Under the pieces are notes generated by a model, which saw only the letters and a program-made list of their open reading frames with translations, ran no database searches and was not told the DNA's origin. 64,000 nt of DNA, taken from NCBI GenBank assembly GCA_963781105.1, contig CAWAED010000003.1, forward strand, positions 868,001 to 932,000. Direction: 5' to 3'. Shown piece by piece: positions 48,541 through 60,124 of the stretch. Positions within the stretch are counted from its first letter, which is position 1; each line of letters starts with the position of its first letter. Made by a program: the position numbers and the translations under genes. Source of the stretch: Palsa-295 sp963781105 (lineage in GTDB: Bacteria; Acidobacteriota; Terriglobia; Acidiferrales; UBA7541).

Positions 48541-51500
48541 TTAGGGTGCGCCGCTACCAGCCTCGACGGCCGTGGTGTAAGTGATCGCAGTGCCGGTGCT
48601 GGAATTGCTGAACTTTAACACGAGGCTCGTGCTGCCGCCTGACGCGAGCGAAACGATGCTATCGGTGACGTACGGGGTGCCTAGTGGAGCAGCGCAGGTC
48701 GTGACGCCGGAGGCGTTGAGCAGTCTGGCGTTGGCGCTGAGTCCGAGAGCCAGCAGCGAGAGCGGCCCGGGGATCGCAATAGCGCTGGTGTTGGTCAGCG
48801 TGATCGTCTGCGTGTATTGACGCGTAATCGGGTTGTAGACGAAACCGCCGCGCACGACGGTGGTAGCCGCGGATACCACTGCCGCGCAAGGGTTGAGGAC
48901 CGATACGGAGACCGTATCGGTCACGGTGATCGGCTCCAGATCGGCGACGTCGGAGAGCTTTGGCGCGTCGGTGATCGAAATAGGCTCGCTGATCATCGGG
49001 AGCGTGACGCTTCCCGAGGGAGGGGCGAGCGTGCCAGAGCCGCTACCTGTGCCGCTCAGCATAATTGTCTGTGTGAAGTTCGCGCCGGATGGCACGCTCG
49101 GCGGATTGCTCAAGGCAGCATTGTCAGTGAATGTGATGGCTCCGCTCGCGGCGGCGCCTGCGTAGGAAATCGTAAAGGTGCACGCGGCGCCGCTGGGAAG
49201 CGACGACGGCAATGAGTTGCTACCCGTGGAACAAAGTATCTGCGTAACCGTGAAGCCGGAGGAGAGGGCGACAGGTGCGGCGCCGACGAACACAATCGGC
49301 GCGCCACCCACGTTCGAGAGCGTAAGAGTTTGGAAGACGAATTGCCGTTGAAACCCAGATTGGCCGTCGAAAATGCTGCTGCCGGCGGCGCGAAATTATT
49401 TGCGAGCGGCGTGACGGTAACCAAGTCACCGACCGTGACATTCTCAGTGTCCGCCGCATCCGACACCGACGGCGTGTCGGTGACCGAGATGCTTTCGCTG
49501 ATCGTCGGAAGCGTGATGCTCAGTGCGGGCAGCACGGTTATGTTGTCAGTGGTGGATTCCGGACCGGTGTCGGCCTGATCTTGCGTGAGGACGAATGGAT
49601 CCGTGAGCGTCGTTGCCAGTGCGGGAGCGACGGTGAAGCTGAAGCTGTACGGAGTGCCCACCGCCAGCGCGCCGATCGCGCAGGTGAGCGAACTGTTCAG
49701 TCCCGAATGAACGACGCTGCAGTTGCTGGGATACGTGCCGATCGTTACCGATGGCTCCAATTGGTGCGAGAAGACCACGTTGCTTGCGGGGACTGGGCCG
49801 GGGTTGCTGAGCTTGACGCTGTATTGCACGAGAGATCCGACAGCTACGACGGAGGGAGAGTTGCTGACAACGAGGGAGGTGTTGGCCTGCGATGCCAGTC
49901 CCGCTCCACTGAGCTGAATTGTCTGGACGTCGGGGCTTGCGCCGGTATTTGCGGGCGCGTTCGGAGCGTTGCTGGTCGGGGCATTATCGTAAAAAAGCAT
50001 CTGGGCGTTCACGGGGCCGGTCGCGCCGGCAGTGAAGACGACGCTAAAAGTGCAGGTTGCGCCAGCCGGCATGCTCATGGGGAGAATCCCGAAGGCTGCT
50101 CCATTGCAGGTAACGACCTGGTAGGTGAATTCGTTTCCGGTGCTATTGGCGAAGGCAATATTCGTGATCAGCAGCGGAGCCGTGCCGGTGTTGGCGAGAT
50201 TGAATTGCAGCGTCTCTGGAACGCCTTCGGGAATTCCGCCGTAACTGAGGCTGATCTCGCCGAATTGCGCAAGCGGGCTGCCCGTGGGCACGGCCATGCC
50301 GTTCAGCACGGCGGAAAAGCCGGTCGAATTGCTGACGAGCACGTCCGGGCTGCCGTCGCCATTCACGTCAATGGCTTTTAATTGGTAGGAATTTGGTCCG
50401 GATGAAAAGCCCTGGACGGGAGGGGCGAGGCCGCCCACGCCATCGCCGAGAAATACGTAAAGGTTGCCGCTAATCGCGGCAACGACGTCCGGGAAAGTGT
50501 CGAAGTTCACATCGGCGATATCAATCAGGGCGGCGTTGACGATTTTATCGGTGCCCGAGTAGAGCGGGACGGCGCCACGATCGGTGAACGCGCCGGGATT
50601 CGACTTCGAATTGAGCAAGACGTGAATGCCGTCGTTCGCGGAAAGTACCACGTCGCGCCGAAGTTGATATTGTCCAATCCCAGCACGGCTACATCCGGCA
50701 AACCGTCGCCATTGAAATCGCCCACGGCGAATGCGGGGAGAATTCCTTGCGAGCTGGTGGTGGCCGGCGAAAATATCGAGGGTTGCGCGGGAAAACCGGT
50801 GGTGGGATCCACCAGATAAACCGCGATCGAACGAGCCTCCGGTATTTGCACGAAGGAAGAGGGATTTTGCTGCTGGTAGATTCCGGCATCCACGACGAGC
50901 CATTTATTCAGCGAGGTGGAAAAACCGGTCGCAACGTTTTGTCCGGCGGCGCCGAAGGGGGTGATGAGAATCGAATGACTGAAGCCCGGATCGAGATTGA
51001 TACCGAGGTTTCGGTTCGTGCCCAGGAAAGCAACATCGGAATAGATATTTTCGTCGAAGGTTCCGAGCGCGAGTGCGACGCCACTCGCGGCAGCAGGCAG
51101 GTGCGTTTGCACACCCAGTAGCGGCCGGGCCTGGCCGCCGGAAATGTCGGTCACAGGAATGTAGGAGAGAGTGCCGACCCCGATGCCGATGACGGCAGCC
51201 GTTCCGGAGCCGTCCACGTTGCCAATGGCGATGTCGGAAAGCGAGTTGCCGGTGTTGACGGCGGCGTCGGGAACGCTAAAGGTGAGCGCTGCTACGCCGT
51301 GTGCGAGCGGCTCAAAATTCTCGAACACATCCACGAATTGCGAGAACGGCCCGCTGCTGGCGAGCAAAGCGATACTTGGGCCGTTTTCCTGCGGCCCCAG
51401 ATTTCCGGCGACGATCGTGCCGTAGAGCGTGCCGGAGAAGTTCGTACCGGTGGCCGAATAATTTCCGTAAAAATAAAAGCCGCTTTCGCCGGCGGCGGGA

Positions 51501-52144
51501 TTGGCGATATTGAGGTAGACGGTCATCGTCCCGGCTGCGGCGCCGCTGGGATTGCTGATGGCCCAGTCGTCGAAGCCATCGTTATTGAAATCGGCGACGG
51601 CGATGGAGGTGGGAGCAGTGGTTGTGGGCACGCAAAGCGCAATGCTCGAGCCGCCGGGCTGGCCATAGAGCATGAAAACGCCGGGACCACCGGTGCCGCA
51701 ATCGGTCGAAGTAGTGAGCGCGACGGCGACACCGAAAGGCTCTCCCGGTCCGTTGAAGTGGCCCGAGCCGATGATGTGATTCGTGGCGTAGAGTTGCCCG
51801 GCGATAGTGCCGTTGACCGGAACGATCGCCGTTTCCGTGAAGCTGCCATCGCTATTGCCCATGTAGAACGCCAACTGATCGCTGACGGCGGAGTTCAGGC
51901 TGTGCTCGGCGACGACGAAGTCGAGATAGCCGTCGCCGTTGAAGTCACCGGTAGCGACACCGAGCGGGACCATGTTGGGATCGCCGTTGTAAATATTGGA
52001 GGCTTGCAGTAGCACGGAGCCTGCGGATTGCGCGTGCGTCACGGTTGCGAACGTTGAAGCGGCAAGCAGAAGCGCGGCAAGGAAGCCGGTCCGCTGCTGC
52101 GAGGCGTTCCGCGATTTGCGGCCGATTTGTGCGCGCCAATTCAC
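48541..52144 (-). pseudogene. Large secreted FG-GAP/DUF11 repeat protein with two one-base frameshifts
   Basis: Begins GTG 52144 with signal peptide (TGFLAALLLAASTFATVTHA). FG-GAP/VCBS repeats DFNGDGYLDFVV, DFNNDGFDDWAI and DFNGDGLPDVAV; then choice-of-anchor type domains and a DUF11-like domain (NTSLVVSNSPSVVAVGSLVQ). The reading frame changes near 50650 (GATW to VLSANDGIHVLL) and near 49335 (GNSS to QTLTLSNVGGAP). Adding one base at each point gives a single ~1200-residue protein. Either a pseudogene or sequence errors in short runs. The intact form would be exported and cell-surface exposed. Confidence 0.75.
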
Positions 52145-52223
52145 TGAATGTGCCCCCGTTCAGGCCCGAACACAGCGTTGACCGTTCAAGGCAATGTGCG
52201 AAGTGCGGTCCATTCCATGCCGG

Positions 52224-53047
52224 TCAGTGAAAGCTGAAGACGACGGTAACGGCGACGCTTTGGCCAGCGGTAACGGAAACTCCGCCTCCAGGAACGGCCG
52301 CTTCAGTGAACTCATACGTTCCGTTGTTGATCTGGGTTGCAACGCAGGTAGAGGGCGCCGTGGTCGCCGCCGAGACAGTCGCTCCAGCCGCACCACAAAC
52401 GTTCTGATAGGTCTTGACCTGATTGATTACCGTGGTCGTATCCACATAGGCATCGCCAGCCAGCGTGAAAGATGTCCCGCCTGCAGTGACGGACTCCGAG
52501 AGTGTCGAATAGCAAGCCGGCTGCGGCGAGGCTGCAGCCAGCACGGCGGTACACGGGTAGCCGGCTACTACGGCGGTCGCCGATGGCGAAACAATCACGC
52601 AGCCATTTGTGGAGTTGGTGGAGCAGGGACCACCAGAATCCAGAGTAGCGATGGCGATTGTCCAAGGACCAACGACCTGGTTGCCCGAGAGCACGCTGGC
52701 AAGAAGGATGTCGCCGCCGCTCGGTATGCCAGTGACCAGCGAGTTCTCGAATTCAGTATGCGAGACGAGCTTTCCGTCCGGCTGCTTGACTTCGATGGTC
52801 CAGTGGCCGTGGATTTTTATCCCTTCGTGAGCGCCCTTGGCGTGCGATTCTTCGGCAGCGGGCGGCGACTGCTCGCCGCTGGAGGCCGCCCCATGCGTTG
52901 CAGCTGCAGTGGCGCCTGAATTGCCTGCTTCGTGCTCTGCGCACCGCTGATGCTAGCGCCCGCAAACGCGGTGGCGAGAAGGGCGGCTAGCAGCAGGCCT
53001 CGCCGCGTGATTTGTGCCATTGCCTGGTGATTCTTTCTTGCGTTCAT
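52224..53047 (-). pseudogene. Secreted protein of unknown function with a one-base frameshift
   Basis: ATG 53047 has GAAGGAG seven bases before it. N-terminal export signal ITRRGLLLAALLATAFAGAS, frame loss near 52929 (STK to AGNSGATAAATHG), then a single frame to the stop at 52224: WTIEVKQPDGKLVSHTEFEN and GGDILLASVLSGNQVVGPWT. One missing base restores it. Beta-rich surface protein; no family recognised. Its start overlaps the end of the small gene at 53044-53226 by four bases. Confidence 0.6.
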
Positions 53048-53226
53048 GCTTCGTCTCCTTCTCTCCGTGTGTGTGCGTTTTCTAGTACTAATGCCGGGGG
53101 CCGCGGGTGGCTTGGCTCCGGGAGCGGCGCCACTTGCAATTTCAGTCGGCGGCGTTCTGCTTCGAGAGCCGAGCTGAGCCAGCGCTCGTAGTCCGCTTCG
53201 CCAAAAAAAATCGGCTGACTTTGCAT
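53044..53226 (-). CDS. Small protein upstream of the secreted protein (60 aa)
   Basis: ATG 53226 with GAGGAG about ten bases upstream; begins MQSQPIFFGEADYERWLSSA, then a charged stretch and a C-terminus ending RREGDEA. The TGA overlaps the ATG of the following secreted protein (ATGA), a tight coupling that supports it as a real gene. Function unknown. Confidence 0.55.
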   Translation of the reverse strand: MQSQPIFFGEADYERWLSSALEAERRRLKLQVAPLPEPSHPRPPALVLENAHTRREGDEA

Positions 53227-53437
53227 CGGCTGCTGGCTCCTCGGGTAAGGTTGTGCGGAGTTTGCGAGAATTGTTACAGCGAATCAATGTACGGACGCTG
53301 GTTTGACTCTTAACTACATCTTAAGAAGCAGGCTGCACAAACCAAACGGCTTATTGCAGTATGGATATACTGGCTGAGAAGTTTGGCGTTGTGGTACTAT
53401 GCCGCTTCCCCGCGCATCCGTTCAACGAGGACGGCGA

Positions 53438-55881
53438 ATGCCTTCGGGTTCCCCTGCTCCCAACTTAAAATTTGGTCCGTACGAGGTGGATACCCGCGCG
53501 GGAGAACTGCGCAAGCAGGGCTCGAAGATCCGTCTGCAGGAAAAACCGCTGCGCGTGCTGGCGGCGCTGGCCGCGCAGCCGGGCGTATTGATCACGCGCG
53601 AAGAACTGCGAAAACATCTGTGGCCGGACGATACGTTCGTGGATTTCGAGACCGGCCTGAATACCGCGGTGAGCAAGCTGCGCGAAGCCTTGAATGATGA
53701 TGCCGAGCATCCACGTTTTATCGAGACGGTGCCGCGGCGCAGGTACCGGTTTTTGGCGCCGGTAGAGAATGGCGACCGCGAGGAGCGAGCGCGGTTGCAC
53801 GAACCGCCACCGATGGTGCTGTTCCGGCAAATTCCGGCGGGGCCGGGACCGGCGGCGACTGCCGACTCGACGGTCGGCACGCATGCGGAATATGCCGAGC
53901 CCGAGGCGGATAACGACGCGGAGGAGCGAGGGTGGCCACCGCGCGCGCGACGGTCGCGCGGATGGATCGCGGCGGTGGCGTTCGTGGTGCTGGTGATAGG
54001 GGTTGCGGCGTTTTGGCTGCTGCGTGGATGGCCGGCGTTCTCGTTTCGCTCGCGCGATTCCGTTTTGATCGCCGATTTCGAGAACCAGACCGGCGACCCG
54101 CGGTTTGACAATGCTTTGGGAACTGCGTTTGCGGTGAGCATCGAGCAATCGCGTTACGCGAACGTATTCCCGCGCACGAGGCTGGACGCCGTGCTGGCGC
54201 GGATGGAAAAGCCGCCGGGCGAGCGGATCAGTCCGACGCTGGGGCGCGAAATCTGTCAACGCGAACACGTCCGCGGATTGATCGCGGCCAGCATCACGCG
54301 CACGGGCCAGGAATACGCGCTTACCGCCCAGCTGATTGACCCCGAAACCGGCGAAACGGTGCGCTCGTTTACGGAGCGCTCCTACGGAGAAGACCACATC
54401 CTCGAGGCCGTGGATGTGCTGGCGAAAGAAATTCGCGAGGCTTTGGGCGAATCGCTCTACCAGATTCATGAGGCCAGCAAGCCGCTGCCGCAGGTGACTA
54501 CGCAATCGCTGAGCGCATTGCAGCAGTACGCGGAAGGCTCGGAACTGTGGCGCGAGGGAAAATATTTCGATGCGGGAACTTTGTTCAAGGCGGCCATTGC
54601 GACCGATCCGGATTTTGCGATGGCGCACGCGGCGCTGGGCAACGCGTATTACAGCTTTGTCTACAATCAGCCGGAAGACCGGCAGAAGGAGTACGAGAAG
54701 GCGCTGGCGCTGGAGACGCGCACGACCGACCGCGAACGGATGATGATCGAGGCGCATTATGCGTTGAACCGCGATCATGAGAATGAGGCGGACCGGCTCG
54801 TGGGCGCGTACCTGGAGCGTTACCCGATGACGCCACGATGCGATTCGATTACGCGAATATGTTGCGCAAGCACAAGCGCGGGACGGAGGCGATCGAGCAG
54901 TACAACCAGGTGCTGCGGATCATGCCGGATTACACGCACGCGTACATCGGAATCGCGACGGCTTACAAGACGGAGGGTAAATATCCCGAGGCGCTGAAAG
55001 CTTATGCGAAGGCGTTTGAGATTGATCCGCATTGGCTGACTGCGGGGAACGTGAGCCGGGAATACGGGTTCACGCTGGTGGCGAACGGCGAGAGCGCCAA
55101 GGCGCAACAGGTTTTCACGGAATTACTGGCGGATCCTACCATGCGGGAAAGCGCGATGCGTTCGCTGGCTTTTCTGGATCTTTATCGCGGGCAGTACAAG
55201 AGCGCGAAGAGCCGTTTGCAGCAATCGCAGGAATTGCTGGGTGAGCACCCGTCGCCGCTTAGCGTGGCACGTATTCATCTGGCGCTGGGGATCGTGGCGG
55301 ATGGGCAGGGCGATGTCGCGGAAGAAAAACGCCAATTGGATGCTGCTGCGGCGGAGCTGATGGACATTCAGGAGAAAGTGATTTTCGGCTCCATGGTGGG
55401 GGACGCGTATGCGCGCGCCGGCCATGCGGAGCAGGCGCAGAAGATTGCGGCCATGATCGAACCGCTCGAGGATAAGAATAATTCGGAGCAAGCGGCGCGT
55501 GTGGATTTGCTGAAGGGCGAGATCGCGTCGCTGGCCGGGCAGCACGATGCGGCGATCGCGTTGTTCGCGGCAGCAGATAAGGCGAGCAGTACGGGTTATA
55601 CGATCGAGGCTGTGGCGTGGGGATACCAGCGGGCGGGGGATCTACATCACGCGATCGCGGCGTATGAGTCTTTGCTCGGGGCTCCGGAGCGTGGGCTGGG
55701 TTGGGAGCCGCAGCAGCGGTGGATGGAGGCGCGTTATGCGCTAGCGGAGGATTATTTGGCGCGGGGCGATAGGCAGAAGGCGCGGGAGATGCTGGAGGCG
55801 CTGCTGAAATTGTGGAAGGATGCCGATCCGGATTTGCCGCTTTTGAAGCGTGCGAAGGCTGAATACGCGAAGTTGCAGTGA
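53438..55881 (+). pseudogene. Winged-helix/TPR signalling protein with a one-base frameshift
   Basis: Starts MPSGSPAPNLKFGPYEVDTR. An OmpR/CadC-type winged helix (about 8-105, with LREALNDDAEHPRFIETVPR) is followed by a membrane helix (about 175-195, GWIAAVAFVVLVIGVAAFWL), a periplasmic part with 'VLIADFENQTGD' and a long TPR array. Near 54826 the frame changes (YLERYP to DDATMRFDYANML); one added G heals it and gives about 815 residues. Common in acidobacteria as a membrane-bound transcription or signalling factor. Pseudogene or sequence error. Confidence 0.8.
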
Positions 55882-56021
55882 CGCTGGAGCGATGTGGGCG
55901 TGGCGGATCGCGGGTTGCTGAGCTTGACGTGCCCGCTGCGTCCCGAACGGCGCGGGACACAGCGGCCGCCACATGAACCACACCTGCGGTATCTGGCTGC
56001 ATCGTACTTGTGATCACGGCA

Positions 56022-56078
56022 CGCGAGGCGAACCTCGCGCCAACCATGGCGGCGGCAAGCCGCCACACTCCCAGAAAC
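56022..56078. repeat. Dispersed repeat R3, copy 2
   Basis: CGCGAGGCGAACCTCGCG and GGCGGCGGCAAGCCGCC hairpins, then ACACTCCCAGAAAC; same layout as 42378-42433. A further GTAGGGACGG..CGCCCCTAC inverted pair lies at 56101-56129. 55882-56162 has no gene. Confidence 0.5.
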
Positions 56079-56162
56079 AGCCGGCGACTTCGTTGTGGTT
56101 GTAGGGACGGATCTAACACCCGCCCCTACGGCGCCGACGCAATAATTCGTGCGGCCAATTCC

Positions 56163-58880
56163 CTATTGCACGTCGAGCGTGAAATTCAGCGAGGTTGAGG
56201 CTGAGCCGCTTGTGCCGACGATCGTGGCAGTTGTAGAGCCGGTGGGTGTGCCGCCGCTGGTTCCACCGCCGCCTCCGCCAGCGCCGCCGCTGGTGCCGCC
56301 GCAGCTGGCCATTAGCATGATTCCTGCCATGCCTAGGATTGCCAGGGCGAAGGATGCGCCGGAGCGCAAGCGTTTGCTGGAGGTGCGCAGCGCGAGGATG
56401 CTCATGCCGAGAATGGCTAGCAGTGTCGCGGCACCTACCAGGTTGAGCGGTCCGGGCGCGGCTGGTTGCCGTCTCGCGGGTGCCACGGCGCTGGGAGCGG
56501 TCGTGTTGACTGTGAGCATCGTCACTGCGGTAGTGGCAGTCGAGCTCAGAGTTGCGGATGACGGATTGAAGCTGCAGGTGGCGCCGCTGGGCAGACCCGA
56601 GCAGCTGAACGTGACTGTGCCGCTGAAACCATGCTTCGCGGTGATGGTGGCGCTCATCGTGCCGGAATCACCCGGAGCGGCGACGGTCACCGTGGGACCC
56701 GTGGAGCTGAGGGCAAACGCTGAGTCGAAGCTATTGATCAGATTTGCGGCGTTGATGGTGCCGAGGCCGGTGGCGCCGTCGTAGCCGGCACCAGCAGAAT
56801 ATCCGGTGAGGATGCCATTAGGATCGCTTGAGTTCGTGCGCGAGCAATTCGGGCTGACACCGAAAACGCAAGGCTGCGCGTTGGTGCCGACTGTCACATC
56901 ATAAAAAGCACAAGTACTCGCCGGACTCGCGGAATTGCAGCTGCCGGCGGATTGTTGTGCCGCCAGCGGATACAAAACCGTGTTGAGGTTACCTTGTGCG
57001 TCCTGAGCTTTTTGGTTGATGAGCGCCACGATGCCGGCGAACGCTTGCGTGGAAACGGAAGTTCCACCGAATCCGGCAAAATCGTTCAGAGTGCACGGGC
57101 CGCCGTCCAGGTCGGCTTCGCATACGGCGTAAAAGCTTCCGGCGAACCCGTCTCCCGCGAACAAGGAGACGTCGGGTACGTCGCGCTTCCCATCGGCCAG
57201 AGAACCGGTTTGCCATGAGGGTTTGGCATATCCACCCGAACAACTGCTGGGGGTGCTGGCGTTCGATGTGATGCAGTTGCTCGCTCCGCCGGTGCCGCCA
57301 GCAGGCGCGATTAGCTCAGTAAACGTACTTGAAGACAGGTTGTTGCAATTGGTCTCGGCGTTCGTGCTGAATCCCTGCTGGAGATAGTAGATTCCCAGAA
57401 AAGCGTTCGTGCAGGAATCGTTCCAGGCACTTTCCGGGATATAACCCTTCGCCGACGCGTTCGTGCCGGAAGTGTTGCTGGAGTTCCAATAGGCGGAAGG
57501 GTTCCCCAGTTGATTGAAATCGGTGCCTCCGACGGCAACGTTGTAGGGAGTCGAGGAAAGTCCACTCACCGCCAAGCCAAACTGCGCAGGCTGTTCTGTG
57601 GTCACGCCCGTCGCATCGGTGTCGCAGCCTGCCGAGCCGGTGTCGCCTGTGGCGACGATGACGGTAATGCCTTCGGCGGCCGCTTGGGCCCATTCGCCAA
57701 CGGAGTCCTTGGAAGTCGGGCTGCCGCCGTAGAACGCGTTCCCCGCAGTGCCGAGCCCTAGTTCGCATTCGCCGTAGCTGTAGCTCAGGATCGGCGCAAA
57801 TTTGTTGTCGATGATGTACTCGGCGGAAAGATCTCCGCCGAAAGAGGCACCACTTTCTGATACTACCAGATCGATGGTGGCGTTTTTGGCCACCGCGCCG
57901 GACCATTCGACGTCAATCACTGCCTCGCATTCATCGCCGTTGCTCGCGCATGGTAATACGCCGGGATTCGCGCCGTTGACGGTAACAACCGGCGGATTCG
58001 AGGGCAGGCCGAACAGGCTGCGGAACTGGTTCACGTCCGATACGTTGATGTTGCTGTCACTGACAATGGCGATCTTCACGCCACTTCCGGTGATGCCCGC
58101 ATTCCATAGCGGCGCCACATTGTAGATGGTTGCAAAGTCAGTCGGCCCCAAAGCATAACAGTCAGTACTGGGGCCAAAGCAACCGCCGAGAAACGTGTAC
58201 TGCGGATTGATTGGAACCGCCTTAGCGCTGTCCGGCGTTCTGCGAAAATTTCCGGCGAAATGGTTCAGGCGCTTCCTGCCGAAATTGTGCAAGGAAAGCA
58301 CGCCCGCGACGGCGGGAATGAGCGCTTCAGGAATCGCAGGGTCGGTGGCGTTGGCAAAATGCTGCACGCCTTTCACTTCGTAATAATGAATGGGCGTGTG
58401 AAAAGCGGCTTGGACCTGGCCGGCGTTGCCGGAGAATTCGATTACGTTGCGGCCGTTGGAGACTTTGATGGATTGGAAGCCGCGGGATTCGAGCCAGGTG
58501 GTAATTGATTGCACGTCTTCGTCGGAGACGCCGAATTGCTGGCCAAATTCCTGGGGCGTTAGCCACTTGTGATAGTTCGGCGAGGTCTTATCGGTTTGCT
58601 GCGCGAGGAGCGTTTGTAGCGCAGCAACCTGGTCAGGGCTGCTCTTCAGAACGAGCAGCATACGGTCCATCGGGAGACTGGCCGGCGCGGGGCCTTGATC
58701 ATATTGCGCGCGCGCGAGCGGATGCGTATTGCCTCGCAAAACCGTCAGCTCGCTTTCATCCACAGGCGCCGTGATCAACGAGTGCGCGGCGCTTGATTGT
58801 GCCGATGTGCGCTGCAAAATCAGCGAAACGGAAATTACCGCAAGGAACAAACCACAAATGGCAATTGGTTTCAGTCGCAT
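56163..58880 (-). CDS. Sedolisin (S53) serine-carboxyl peptidase, kumamolisin type
   Basis: 905 residues. Signal peptide (about 1-28), activation pro-domain (SPNYHKWLTPQEFGQQFGVS, about 100-120), then the S53 catalytic domain (about 230-720): catalytic Glu/Asp pair in CEAVIDVEWSG (about 317-321), oxyanion Asp in VATGDTGSAGCD (about 410) and the nucleophile in GFGGTSVSTQAF (about 608). The C-terminus has an Ig-like repeat (GTVTFSCSGLPSGATCSF) and two helices, then a Gly/Thr-rich tail. Secreted, acid-active endopeptidase. The single CDS is intact, unlike its neighbours. Confidence 0.92.
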   Translation of the reverse strand: MRLKPIAICGLFLAVISVSLILQRTSAQSSAAHSLITAPVDESELTVLRGNTHPLARAQYDQGPAPASLPMDRMLLVLKSSPDQVAALQTLLAQQTDKTSPNYHKWLTPQEFGQQFGVSDEDVQSITTWLESRGFQSIKVSNGRNVIEFSGNAGQVQAAFHTPIHYYEVKGVQHFANATDPAIPEALIPAVAGVLSLHNFGRKRLNHFAGNFRRTPDSAKAVPINPQYTFLGGCFGPSTDCYALGPTDFATIYNVAPLWNAGITGSGVKIAIVSDSNINVSDVNQFRSLFGLPSNPPVVTVNGANPGVLPCASNGDECEAVIDVEWSGAVAKNATIDLVVSESGASFGGDLSAEYIIDNKFAPILSYSYGECELGLGTAGNAFYGGSPTSKDSVGEWAQAAAEGITVIVATGDTGSAGCDTDATGVTTEQPAQFGLAVSGLSSTPYNVAVGGTDFNQLGNPSAYWNSSNTSGTNASAKGYIPESAWNDSCTNAFLGIYYLQQGFSTNAETNCNNLSSSTFTELIAPAGGTGGASNCITSNASTPSSCSGGYAKPSWQTGSLADGKRDVPDVSLFAGDGFAGSFYAVCEADLDGGPCTLNDFAGFGGTSVSTQAFAGIVALINQKAQDAQGNLNTVLYPLAAQQSAGSCNSASPASTCAFYDVTVGTNAQPCVFGVSPNCSRTNSSDPNGILTGYSAGAGYDGATGLGTINAANLINSFDSAFALSSTGPTVTVAAPGDSGTMSATITAKHGFSGTVTFSCSGLPSGATCSFNPSSATLSSTATTAVTMLTVNTTAPSAVAPARRQPAAPGPLNLVGAATLLAILGMSILALRTSSKRLRSGASFALAILGMAGIMLMASCGGTSGGAGGGGGGTSGGTPTGSTTATIVGTSGSASTSLNFTLDVQ

Positions 58881-59322
58881 TGGCTACCCCGAACCGAGCG
58901 AATTGGACACACCGCACCCAAGTTGAGTTACTGCTGCCTGCTGAGATTTCAGTCTACCGCAGGCAAATTACTTCCGACTTTCGATCAAAGATAGCCGTAT
59001 GCAAAGTCTAAATACGCGTCTGCGCGCCGGCAGCGGCGAACGTGCGTCGAAGATGTAGAGCGTGCTGATGAATGGCTCGCCCTGTTTCGGATAATTGAGA
59101 TGCCGATGACGCAAATTTGGTCAACTTGTTCGCGGCGGTTTGATAGCCGAATGCGACGGCGCTGAGGAGGGCTAAAACCGCTACGAATTCGAATCCCTGC
59201 TGACGTTGTAGAGGGACCCGCGCCTACTGTTGCCATCGCGCGGCTGCTCGCGCGAAATGAAAATCCCTCGCCCGCTGTGGAGCGGACGAGGGATCCGGCG
59301 ATGACGATTGTCGCGCAAACGA
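58881..59322. other. Intergenic region
   Basis: 442 bases. A stop-free minus-strand stretch near 59008-59200 reads FEFVAVLALLSAVAFGYQTA but lacks any start codon, so it may be a decayed gene. Nothing else supported. Confidence 0.4.
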
Positions 59323-59799
59323 CTAATGCCCCGGAGGCGGTCCGAAACCTCGGCCCTCGCGATGGCCACCTTCGGTTTCGAGTTGCGCCATCTTGGACTG
59401 CTGGTCCGCGGTGAGCACTTGGTAGATGGCCGCTTTGGTCTTGGCGTGCGCCAGGGTCTCCTGCGCGGTCAACGTACCGATGCTGTTGGCCGCCGCTTCC
59501 ATTGCGGCTGCGTCATTCGAGTGAATGGCGTTCTGCAAGTTTGTGTGCGCGGTTTTCATGCTGGTGTGAACCGTGGAGCGATTGGCTTCGGCGCTGGTGA
59601 GGATGTTGGTCACCTGGGTCTGCTGCGCGGAAGTGAGCGACAGCACGGTGGTCAAGTAGCTGACGCGGTGCTGAATCATGTGCGCGGCGCGGCCTGGGTC
59701 ATTGGGCGCGGCTGTGGTGGCCGCGTCGTTATCTTGTGCAAACACCGCCGGCGCGCCGAATACACAAGCGAGTAGCATTGCTATGGCTGTCTTTTTCAT
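59323..59799 (-). CDS. Spy/CpxP-like periplasmic chaperone
   Basis: 158 residues. Signal peptide MKKTAIAMLLACVFGAPAVF cut near AQD. Helical body with the two LTxxQ motifs of the Spy/CpxP family: LSLTSAQQTQVTNI (about 54) and VLTADQQSKMAQLE (about 128). Gly/Pro/Arg-rich C-terminus (HREGRGFGPPPGH). Spy/CpxP proteins are periplasmic refolding chaperones in envelope stress. GGAGAGAG precedes the ATG. Confidence 0.85.
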   Translation of the reverse strand: MKKTAIAMLLACVFGAPAVFAQDNDAATTAAPNDPGRAAHMIQHRVSYLTTVLSLTSAQQTQVTNILTSAEANRSTVHTSMKTAHTNLQNAIHSNDAAAMEAAANSIGTLTAQETLAHAKTKAAIYQVLTADQQSKMAQLETEGGHREGRGFGPPPGH

Positions 59800-60124
59800 G
59801 TGGGTTAACTCTCTCTCCTGTCAAATTCGGGGCTGGCGAGTTTCCCATCATGGTCGGGTGTCTGACGGTGATGCTCTCGTTCGCCCTGCAGATATAGTTC
59901 CGCGCGGGCGCGCAAAAAGTTCCGGGATTTTAGGAGCACGTGCGTCGTGCGGACTATATGGGGCCAAAGCGTCTGTGTGAGAACTAGAAAACCTGTACTT
60001 CAGCGGCCAAAACCGTTCCGATTTTGCCGCATTAATGCCGTAGCCAGAACTACAGCCTAAGAAGATTCTCTTCAGGATGTGAATCGGGTATAAAAGCGGG
60101 CGGCGGTTCACTCAGGAGGACGGT
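59800..60124. other. Intergenic region
   Basis: 325 bases between divergent genes, likely holding both promoters. The plus-side gene has GGAGG about eight bases before its ATG. No further element identified. Confidence 0.45.
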
